A stretch of DNA of 64,000 nucleotides, taken from the NCBI GenBank assembly GCA_013076295.1, contig RQOL01000660.1, forward strand, positions 2,356,001 to 2,420,000, written 5' to 3'. Shown here in pieces: positions 30,101 through 42,100 of the stretch. Source of the DNA: Sanderia malayensis. Lineage: Eukaryota > Cnidaria > Scyphozoa > Semaeostomeae > Pelagiidae. Position numbers and translations under genes: made by a program. Below the pieces are notes generated by a model. The model saw nothing but the letters and a program-made list of their open reading frames with translations. It made no database searches and was not told the DNA's origin. How positions within the stretch are numbered: position 1 is the first letter of the stretch; each line of letters starts with the position of its first letter.

Positions 30101-33100
30101 GGATGGTTTTTCAGGCAATGGACAAGCTTGTATCGGTGAGTTGTACAGCTTCATCCAGCTCCATTCAACCCCCTGGTTACCGTTTTTAATTTTTTAATAG
30201 ACTTGTCAGAATCTGTTTTCTTTCTTTCGTTACTTTTTTCAATGCAATTATTATATTCATGCGATAATCATGATTACTAGGCTTGAGAGGCCCATATTCC
30301 CTCGATTAAATTTGTCTCAAAGGCTTTCGGTTCCAAAAGCTACCACCTGCCCCCCAGCTCAAGATACTTTAGACTAGACTACAGCGTATGCATGTCTCAA
30401 CTCCAATTTAGCCTTAGGCATCATTACCAAGGTTCCAAATCCTCTTAGCTCCATGGGTAACACATGGATTTTAAACGCTTTGGAGCCCAAAGACCATCTA
30501 GTTAATCCATGCTCTATGTGTCCCTATGAATAATGAGACTTTACATAAACTGGTTATTCTACATGCGTTTTCATTTTATTTTGTACCATTTTATGCACCA
30601 TTTCAGATGTAAATGAATGCGTCGAGGACAAGAGCTTGTGCAAGTATGGCCAATGCGCTAATACAATCGGTGGTTACGAGTGTAGTTGTGATGATGTTGG
30701 CTTCGAGAGATCAGCTGATAAGAAATCATGTTTAGGCAAGTAGCTTACGGCTCATTCTTATTTTGCAAGCACCTTCTTGTTCTTGTCATATTTTATTCTT
30801 ATATCTATGGCTGTAAGTATTGATTCAATCAAAGCAATATGAAAGAGGGTATTTTTATGCTAATATATATTATACATTGGAACATTCATTAATCAACATC
30901 TCTATATAGTGATCGCCTAGACTTGCTACATAGCGTCTTTGTGCCTCGCTCGTTTTGCTCGCTCGTTTTGCTTGTGTTGAGCGAATTGAGAGCGAGGCAC
31001 TGGGACGTAATGTAATGAGTCTTGTGATCGCCTCTCTAGAAGCCACTAGGATAGTTGGTAGTTAACATGCGTCAAATAAACGTGACTTTATTCTATAATA
31101 AAGTTGTCATTGAGACAAAGCCAAAGCATGTTTTTTTTGTCTTCCTAGCCGGTTTGAAGTTTTTCGTATAACTTGATGTTTGAATTTTATGTTATGTTCA
31201 TTTCAGATGTAAACGAATGCGACGTTTTGAAGAACATCATTTGTAGTCATGGAACTTGCATCAATTTGATTGGTGGATTCAAATGCCAGTGCGATGTTGG
31301 TTTCCAACTTGATAAAACTGGAAATAACTGTACAGGTAGGTAACACAGCATTTCGTCATCAGTGTCTGTTTTTAAGAGGTTTCACTGTAGTTTCGTGTGG
31401 GGCAATTTGCAGGGTAAAGCTGCAACAGAATTTAATGTTCTTTGGATAATGCAATATGAGAGGTTATTGTTTCAATGTGTTCTTATACTGAACCGAATAG
31501 GTCGAGAATTTAAAGTGAAAATTTGCAATGAAGGCTGGGGGTAAGAAATCGTTAGATGGTGTGAAGTTAATTAGTAAACGAGTTAGTAAATACGCTTTAA
31601 GTGAACTCAGCACGGAGATCTAAATGTCTGTGAAAATATCGAAGGTTAATTTGGAAAATCAAGTTGTTAAAAATTGCCAAAACATGGTTATAATTAATGT
31701 CAAATTGCTGTCATTATTGCATGGTTTTATCTGGGGAGAGAGAATTATATTTGAAATAAGTTTAATTGTCTAAGTATCGACTAATTTTGAATTTGTCATT
31801 TGTTTTTGTAGATGTAAATGAATGCGAGAAAACAAACATGTGCACAAATGGCAAATGTGTAAACATGATGGGAAAATACAAATGTGTCTGTAACCCAGGT
31901 TATGTGCCCAATAAAGAAATGAGCGCTTGCATCGGTGAGTTGTTGTATTTAAATTTAATGTCACATCATTATGCTTCGAATAGTCGCCCAAAGCGTTTAA
32001 AAGGGGCGTTAAATTGTTTACTGGTGGGACATTTATTAGGAGTTGCATTGATTGGTTCAAGAGGAGTTTGTAGACTCTATTTATATCTGTGTTCTTTATT
32101 TTTTAGATAACAGGCGAGAGCCTTGTTATCGAACTGCGCCAGATGCATTGTCATGTGCGAACCCCATTGCCGACGCCATTATGAAAAGCAGTTGTTGTTG
32201 TTCTCGCTTTGCAAAGGCCTGGGGAAAATCTTGCGAGCTTTGCCCGCCAAAAGGATCAGGTAGTTTGACGTGATTTATTTTTTTATTTGATAAAACTTTT
32301 GTTATTATTTAATTTATTAACATTTTGCTACGAAAACGTCCTTAAATGTGAATTAAAACTTTTATTGTGTTTGAACGATTTCGGTTGAGCTGTTTATGCA
32401 ACTTTATTTTATTATTTTCATCTGCTCTGTCTTGGTTTATATGTGTGTGACTTTACAGTGGAGTGTTGTTATGTTTCAGTTCAGTTCAAGAGTTTGTGTC
32501 CAGGCGGAATTGGCACTGAAACTAATGGGACTCAGATTGGTGGTGAGTAACCGACTATATTCAAAATTTGTTTTGGAAACATATTTAGTTGACTGCACTC
32601 ACCGAGTTTGAATCGCATTTTAATGCTTCCACAAACCAGTTAAAACTTCTTAATTCTTAAAGTTACAGCTTCAAGATCACATTTTATGATATCTTGGTAG
32701 GGTGGAAGCCATTATAAAAAGGCGAAGGAAGTTTAATTTATAAATGAGACTTTGAGTAGAAAAATTGCTAATGAATGCTATATTATTTACCATGGAACGA
32801 AAATAACACCACGATGCTTACTAAATGCTATTATTAATGTGAAAGTTGATGTTTAAGATTTTAGTGATATTTATTTGATAGTTAATTGGTGTTGATGTAT
32901 TTTTATTTTTCATTTTAGACATTGATGAATGTAAGAAATTCAATCGTTTTTGCAAAGATGGAAAATGCGTCAACACAAAGGGAGGAGCAACATGTGTATG
33001 CCCTGCTGGATTTTTCTTGAACTCAATGGAAAACTGCCAAGGTTAGTACATTTATGCATTTACGTTCTTTTTATAAGAAACTTGTATCAGCACTTAGTAC

Positions 33101-36100
33101 TAAAAGTTTCTTAACTTGCCACAAACATTTGACGCTTTAGTACTAAAAGATTGTTAATTGGTTTCTTATTTTTGGGATTTAAAATTTTCAATTGGAGTAG
33201 GTTTTCGATTTATATAAACCCAGATAGCCACAAAAATAACCCGTGGACATCAAAATTAAAAACTACAATCTATTTCATCTCAAATCGTTTTAAAGCAAAT
33301 TTCGTTACAGTTCTTGATATTGTCTCATAGATATTGATGAGTGCAAGACCCCTTACATCTGCGGTTACCTTGGCAAATGTATCAACGAGAAAGGATCGTA
33401 CAGATGCGAATGTCCAAAAGGCTTCACCTATCAAGCTGCAAAGAAGTTCTGTGTCGGTATGTGTCAGCTATATTTGTTGTTTATTTGTCACTATATTTTA
33501 TTATGAATAAGCCCCCACATCCGAATAAGCCCTCCTCTCGAATAAGCCCCCATCCTGATAATCATTTGCAAGGATATTGAGCCCAAGTTTCCAGACATTG
33601 CAGTTGTTTAGTGAATGTATTGCAAATAACAGCAAGTTTCAATCAATAACTTTATTGATTGGCTGCATCGTATAGCTTTTATTTTGCTTAACATTGAACA
33701 ATAATCATACTAAAATTTCGTTTTTGCAAATAAGCCCCCGGGGGCTTATTCGAAGATTTACGGTATGTCAATGAACATATTTGTTGAAGCAGGTCAGGTT
33801 TGAGTCAACCAAAGGGGTGTCGTTGACTTGCCATAAAATAAAATTATAATGTTTTATTGATCTATCTAAATTACAAGGAAAGAAATTAAATATTTCTGTT
33901 AATAGCCTTTGAAAATATTTATAGCGCGAGTGCAATGTTATGGATTCGCGTTTTTGTCGTATTGTTCATATCGTAAGTTTCGAATACTAGCTGCTGATAA
34001 GTATACAGAATGCCCAATGCCAAAATACTTTTTTATGAAATCTAAGAAAATAATTCTTAGATCTCGTAAAAGATTGATGCTAATTGCTAATGGAAGTTGC
34101 TATTCAAGATGCACCATTTTATTTTAGAAGTTGAGAAGACTAGAATTTATCTTTTGAATATTTTTTTCGTTGTATAGGAGTGTATCGCTTGTCAAGGAAT
34201 ATGTTTTAGATCGACATATATCTTACGTTTCTGTCATTTTTTCCAGACGAAAGAAAGAATTTCTGTTACCATAGCGATGGTGATAACGGTGGAGACAATG
34301 GCAACAACACACTGATCCCCGGCCCTATTAAAAATGAATGTCAAGAGCGATTCCCAATGAATTTCACCAGGTCCCAGTGTTGCTGTAATGTTGGAACACA
34401 CTACGGATCCAACATCTGCGAAACTTGCCCGGTGAAAGGCTCCGGTATGCTGTTTTAAATTGTCATCAACACTTCTTCACCCCCCCCGTCCTGTCTGTGT
34501 ATTTTGTATCAGTCTGTGTATCACTTCAACCTTTTGGGCTTGTGCAGTTGCTAACCTAAATTGGGGGGAAGCGTGTTTGGGAGACTTGGGTACAGTCAAC
34601 TCTGTCTAATTCTAACACCCTGGGGAAGCGTGAAAATATTCGAATTACAAAACGTTCGAATTATAGACGTTTGTTTTATAAGAGTTGGTTCATTAGTGAT
34701 CCTTGAAGGAACGGAGAACTTTGTTCGAATTAGATAGAGTTCGAATTACACGAGTTTGAGCTATGCAGATTTGACTGTAATTACGAAATAAGGCTGTTAA
34801 CCCGCAAATTTTTTTTTGGACTTTATTCACCCCTCACTCCCTACTCTATTTGTAGCAATGATTTTTTTAATCAGACTCCGAGATGATGGTGCAAAAAGAA
34901 TTTTGTCCATATTTTATCTTTTTTGATCGTGTTGTATAATTCATAATAAATGTTTACTTGCAGATGGATACAATGCATTGTGTATTGGCAAACCCGATGT
35001 TATAAAACCCACCTCATTCCCATCTGGTGGCGGCTTGGGTGCCAAGACGACTCCGCGTCCAGGAACTGGAGGACCTGGAACAGGAACCGGAACAGGAACT
35101 GGAACAGGAACAGGTACAGGTGGTCCAGGAACTGGCACTGGAACCGGCACTGGAACAGGAACTGGAACAGGAACTGGAGGCCCAGGAACAGGTACTGGAA
35201 CTGGCACAGGTACAGGCACTGGTACAGGAACTGGAGGACCAGGAACTGGCACTGGAACTGGCACAGGTACAGGAACTGGTACTGGAACAGGTACTGGTGG
35301 ACCAGGAACTGGAACTGGAACTGGAACAGGTACCGGTACAGGAACTGGTGGACCAGGAACCGGAGGACCAGGAACTGGAGGCGGCGTTAAACCAACCAAT
35401 AATCCAATATTCGGTATGAGTTTGAAACTTAATTCTTTATGTCGGATTACAATTTTATATTGTCAGAAATTCGCTTTCATGATGATACGCGTTCTCGCCA
35501 TGATGACGGGTGTAATTTGACAATTAATATATGTCGTTGCAGACATTGATGAATGTAAACTGCTCAACAATCCGTGCAAGAAAGGCGTCTGCGAAAACAC
35601 AAACGGAGCTTACAAATGCAAATGTGACATGGGCTACGAAAGCACAGCAAGTGAGAAAATGCCAGAATGCGTTGGTGAGTTTTAAGTCAATTCTACCCCT
35701 ATTATGTTACTAGCTTTATGTTTGGACCCATGCCATTTCTAGTTCTTTATGGTACTCTTTTTGCTGCTGCGTAGTGGAGGGAAGCGGCTGCGCTAAGGGA
35801 AATATTTTCTTTCTTTACGGATATTTGATCAAATTATTAAACTAGATGTTTTCTGCACAAAACAAATTGATACCGGTTATATAAATTTTCGTGCAAATCC
35901 AAAATAGACCATTTAGTATTAGCTTTTTTGTTAGTTCAACTCTTGTGGCGAAGTGGTTGGCACTTGTGCTTGCCACTCATGGAGTCGCGGATCGATTCCA
36001 CTGAGCTCCACTTGAAGTTGAGTTGAAGTTGAGTTGAAATTAAATGAGGCCTGGTACACCGAGGATCTACAAGAGAAAGTAGATCCCCGGCGTACCGGGA

Positions 36101-39100
36101 CTTTTCGTCTTTCCGTTCAGGATAGTTTTTCGGCAGAAACGCCGAAAAACCATCAACCGATCGTACTCAACTACTAACTCTGTTGGTACACCGGGGTGAC
36201 GAGGCCAACAGTGCCGGTCTGTTCATATATATCCAGCGACATCTGCTTGGTGACTCGCCACCGATATATATAGATACGTCAAATTACTGTCTGGAATTGT
36301 GTGCACAGGTTTTCTAATTGTGGGTGTGAGTCAATACGCATGCGTATTTATATCAGTTGCTCTTCTTTGTCTCCATAATTTAAGTTCGAACTTTATTTTG
36401 TTTTTGCTATTTTACCATCTATTATGCCAGTGGAAAGACGCGCACAACAGCGTTGCCAACAGCAACGCCCCCATCACTGCCAGCCAAGCCAGAGCCCAGT
36501 AGTAGCTACTTCCATCATCTTTTTAAATCAAATTAATTCATTTCTGCTATTTATTCTTTATCTTCAACCCTGCCTCATCAAACACTATTGTAACACACAC
36601 ATGAGCAGCACTCGCCTAAACGCTGTTTACATCTTTTATGAATACTTTTGATATACACTGGGACAGACATGCTGTTTCTAATTGAGTTGCATTTTTGTTT
36701 CTCTGTTATCAAGTCCTTGGCTCTTGGGTGTACCTAGTTTTAAAGCATTATAATTGAGTCTCTTTAATGCATTAAGTATCTAGTTGACTCTCTGCGTGTA
36801 CCTAGCTTTAATGCATTATAATTGAGTCTCTTTAATGCATTAAGTATCTAGTCGACTCTCTGCGTGTACCTAGCTTTAATGCATTATAATTGACTCTCTT
36901 TAATGCATTGAGTACCTAGTTGACTCTCTGCGTGTATCTAGTTTTAATGCATTATAATTTACTCTCTTTAATGGGTTAAGTACCTAGTTGACTCTCTGCG
37001 TGTATCTAGTTTTAATGCATTATAATTGACTCTCTTTAATGCATTAAGTACCTAGTCGACTCTCTGCGTGTACCTAATGTATTATAATGCATTGTTTTTG
37101 TAGATATCAACGAGTGTGCTGCCGGTAGAAACCCATGTGTCAATGGCACCTGTACTAACTTCCAGGGTGGATTCATGTGTGACTGTGCGAAGGGATTCGA
37201 CCTTGACTCTTCTGGAAGAATTTGCAAAGGTAAGCAAAGGCTCCTCATCTCTTTTCTGTGCTGGATAGGAGGCGAGAAGAGTGGAGGCGAGGCCTTGTAT
37301 GCAGCTGTTTGACTTGTATCATTTCGTAGAACCATCAATGCGATTTCTTGATTTTTTCTTCGTTTCTCTCTAGACATTAACGAGTGCGCAAAGGAAGGTT
37401 ATTGCCAAAATGGAGCCTGTACCAACACAATTGGTGGTTTTGATTGTAAATGCAAGAGTGGGTATATTCGAACGTTGGATATGAAAACATGCGAAGGTAT
37501 GTTGTGGTGTTGCTGGCAAAGATGTTTTTGAATCGACAGTTCGTTTTTTTGCCATGTCGCACTACAATCTTGTACGTAACACTTTGTGTTGTTGTTTTCA
37601 ATTAGATGCTAACGAATGTTTGATTCCCGGAATCTGTGGTGCTGGAAGGTGCCAGAATTTGCCCGGAACATATCAATGTATTTGCGATGACGGCTATCGT
37701 AGAGATATTCGCGGGAAATGTGACGGTAAGGATGATCATGCATTACTTCTGTTGAATTACACTGATTTCTGCTATTTTAGTACCGTAGGGGAGGTATCCC
37801 TGACAATGCCATTTTGACACCAACTTGATTCAAGTTAGCATTCAGCCCGCTATCTCTAAAATCTGGAATATGGAATGATGGAATGGAATACACGGAATGC
37901 GCGCCTATCATCGAGAGTAATGTAAAGGAATTCCATATAAGAAAGTGTTACTGAGTTTATCTTTCTTCTGCAGATATTGACGAGTGTTTGGAGCAGCCGG
38001 GACTTTGCAGAAATGGCGTGTGCAGAAACACAAAAGGAGGCTACGAATGTGAATGCAACGCTGGATTTGTGACGACCAGCAGTAAGCAGTCCTGCAGAGG
38101 TTTGTGTTGTATTTTTTATAGCTTAATATCATATGAAGGATCAGTTTATCTATCGATCTATGTATGTCTATATATCTATCTATGCCTATCTATACCCATA
38201 TATATCTATATATCTATTTACCAGCTATCGTATTAATGAAACTAGAAAACTTCTAACATTGCTTCTGTCGATAAAAATAGGGACCTTTAGATCGAGTACG
38301 AAAACGAAAACGAAAACGAAATTTGATGGCGTGTGTCTTTCTGCGCGTGCTCCCTGGGAATCACCTCACGGGAGACAACAAAGTTATCAAAGAAAATTTC
38401 GTACTCCAGACTACGAAGTTGAAAATTGAAAATGGCAAGCCCGAAAAGAGAAAATTTTGTATGGAGAAGTAGGCACGAGCAGTTCTTCATGCGAGAAGTG
38501 TCATTTGGCGAACCATTTCCTCATAAAACTTTTCCAAAACAAAGAGGGCAGGCTTGGACTACCGTACGAAACATTAGTTATGCAAACAAACGATCTAAAC
38601 AAACGAAACTTCTAGAACGAGTACGAAGTTCCTCGGTGCCTTGTGATCGCGAATTTCGTCTTCGTTTTTGTTTTCTTACTAAAGGTCCCTAATATTGCCA
38701 TGCTTGTATGATTGTATGATTTTGTGTCTTGCTAGATTTGGACGAATGCCTCGAGGTTTCCGGCTTCTGCCAATACGGCACGTGCAGGAACACTATTGGC
38801 AGTGCTGATTGCAAGTGTAACGAAGGATTTGAACGCGCTCGAGACACGTGTATTGATGTGGACGAGTGTACGTCCGACCCAAAGCTCTGCGAGATCGGTG
38901 GTCAATGCGTCAACACTAAAGGAAGCTTCAAGTGCCTCTGTAATACTCCTGGATTCAGGTTGGGCAATCAAGGGCGGTCATGTGTCGGTGAGGTTTTTTG
39001 CTGTTAAAAGTCTTAACATTGATGCAAAGGGGTCATTTTATCAGCATTATTGTATCACTCAGTATTTGCATGCTATTAAGCTATTGTGTATTTGTTTCTA

Positions 39101-42100
39101 GATGTTCGTAAGAGCATTTGCTTTGCAAAACTCGAAGGAAAAAGATGCACACGTGCCACTGCCTTCCAGGTATCCAAGGCAACGTGTTGTTGCAGTATGA
39201 ATGCAGGTTGGGGCGATCCATGCGACCTTTGCCCCAAAGAAGGCACCAAAGAGTTCGCTCTTTACTGTCCTAATGGAACTGGATACCACACCAACTCAAC
39301 TGGTAAGAATATCTGATTGTTTATGTCTTTATTCGTACTCTTTAGTTTATTGGAATACTTTATTGTTTATTCTATAGTCTCCTTGTTTTTTCTTATGTCT
39401 TTGTTTTCCTCCTTTATTGGGAAATTTTTATTTATTAATTTGCCTTTTGCTTCATTCATTCCTTCATTCATTAACTTTATTTATGTCTCAAATAAATTTA
39501 GCATACTTGCTAATTGGGGACACTTTACATCTATATGGTTATACACGGTGAAACATGCTTAGCTACTTGATAGCCTTCTTAATTGTCTGATATTCTTTAT
39601 TTATTAGTTTCTTGGATATTTTTTTATTTTTATAATATGTTTATTTTTCGTTTGTCCGTTTGTTTCTTTGTTTATACCTTTTCCTCCTTTGGTTTATAGT
39701 ATACCTATTTGTTTGCTAGCTTCCCTGTTTTCCCTACATGTGTACGTAATAGAGTACAGCAACTTACTTCTCTTCTTGCAGATATCAATGAATGTGCCCT
39801 GAACTATTACGAATGTAAGAATGGCAAATGCGTCAATACGGATGGAAGCTACAGGTGTGACTGCAACAAAGGATACAAGCATTCTGCCAATTCCAAGGAA
39901 TGTGTTGGTTAGTAAACTACAATACCAATATAAGTTTTTGGTATTAGCAATCTCATTTATATTGAACCCTTTATTAACGTTTGTACCTGATCAAGTAATG
40001 GTCAGGTTTCTTGAACTATGCCCACGATATCAATAAAATTGTTTATAAGTGCCTTGATATCATTTACAGTAAAAACCCGCATATAAGAACCAATGAATGA
40101 AGAACCTTCAGACTGATATTTCTTCTCAACGCAATAGAAGAAACAATGGCCTTTAACAATAGGCTTGTGCAAAACGTGTTGATTCTTATATGCGGGTTTT
40201 TACTGTACTGCTTTCCATTGAACAGATTTTCCTTATATAGCCTTATATATATTTGTTTACGTATATTTGTTCCTCGTGGGATCTTTTGATATAAGCATTC
40301 CCTTTCGCATATTTTACTTGTCTGATTTGGTTGCTGCCCTGTAATACTCTTTGCTTTTCTTACTAATGAATACAGTTTAACACTATTTTATTTGTTACAG
40401 ATCAGAATGAGTGCACCGAGCTGCAAGGAGCTTGTGGTGAAGGCAACTGCACCAACTCAATCGGTTCATTTAAGTGCAAGTGCAAAGCCGGATACAGACC
40501 TGGCAAGGACTCTCCAGCTTGTGTTGGTAGGTACAAAGATACATCTCAATTCGCTCCACAATCTTCCTGAATTCTCCAGAGCATGTCTTAAGCTACATAA
40601 GTCTTCCCGCGCATATAAGACACCAAGACGTAAGAATGTCTTCTATTGCTCGTGAACACGAGGCTAATGTTTTCTCATAATCCGCTACAGTAAAAACTGG
40701 TGTATTGAAACATGTGAATTCTCCACGCAAATTATTATTCGAATACGATAGGTTATTGTTCTTCTCTATTGTTTGATCAAAAGTATCAGCCGGGGGCTAT
40801 TCATACATTTGCTCAGATTCATACACTTGCTCAGATTGTTAAGCGCCCCCTCTAATAAGCGCCCACCCAATTTTACAAAATATTTAATAAGCGCCCGGAC
40901 GCTTGATAGAGGAATTACGGTATGTAATGATTTGATAAACTATTGAATGTCTATTGAATGATCGATTATGTTGCATAGATATCAACGAATGCAAAGAAGA
41001 GAGCGATCTCTGTGCTCACAGATGTACCAACTTGCCTGGCTCATACAAATGCGTTTGTCCAAGAGGATTCAAGTTAGCAGCTGATGGGCGAATGTGCGAA
41101 GGTATGTTTCGTTGTTACGCCATCTCGTTTATTGTTGCTTCATTTGAAATCAATCGATCCATTTGACATCTCTTGAATCAAACTTTTCATTGTTGGACCG
41201 GCCACTATCACCTCACAACGTTTTTCTTTGAATTACTTCGAGCTATGCTAAGTTAGTCTATTCTATGGTCTATTCCAAGTGTCTCTTTATACGGGCTTGC
41301 TTTGTGTTCTGGATAGCTTGATACTTTAAACGTACCCCTGGCCTTTCATCGGTATTGTTTGATTTATCGATGTTTGTTTTGATCTTTATTCTAATTTCCT
41401 GTATAATGCTGTGTATGGCTGAACATCTGAAGAGGACTAAACGTCTCTGTTGCATGTAGTATCGCATCCAACTTGTCCCGTTGCCTACAATATTGCATTT
41501 AATTCTTTCGCTAGAGACTTAAGTTTGTTAAACTTGTAAACGAATCATCGTCCAGTTGGAACCCGCTCATCAAATACTGCTAACCATCTTTTTGAATATT
41601 CTGCATCAGTTGCATTCGATCATTTTATTTTCACTTGACTGCAAGTCATTTTTCTGCTGTATAAAATAACATCGACTTCTGCCCGTCTTTTTCAGACATT
41701 GACGAATGCCAAACAGCTAAGAACAATTGTCCACATTTGTGCAAGAACATTCTCGGAGGATTTATCTGCCTGTGCAACGAAGGCTACAAGAGAGTTGGAG
41801 GCAAATGCGTTGGTATGTTTATTTCTGTATGTCTGTTATTATCATCTGCTTCATAGTTGCATATGTTGCATACAATTGCATGCAATTTTATTACATTGTA
41901 ACATCCTCTACACAACTATGTTGTGGTGTATTGGGGTATGATATTGAGATAGTATGTGATCTATTGTTTCTAACCTCCCATCAGTGGACACCAGCTGTGG
42001 AATGGACCATAGAACATGTCCCTAAGGTGTCCGTTGTGAAAAGGCTCTACCTTGATCTATCTATCTATCTACCAGTATACTGACTGCTCGCCCAATACGT

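Noticed and set aside
32485..32542. Alternative acceptor for fibrillin exon 42
   Set aside because: Using the cag ending at 32484 gives 58 nt and breaks the phase 1 frame.
34941..35399. Long minus-strand open frame of Pro-Val repeats
   Set aside because: It is the antisense reading of the Gly-Thr repeat of fibrillin exon 46; no other coding signal.
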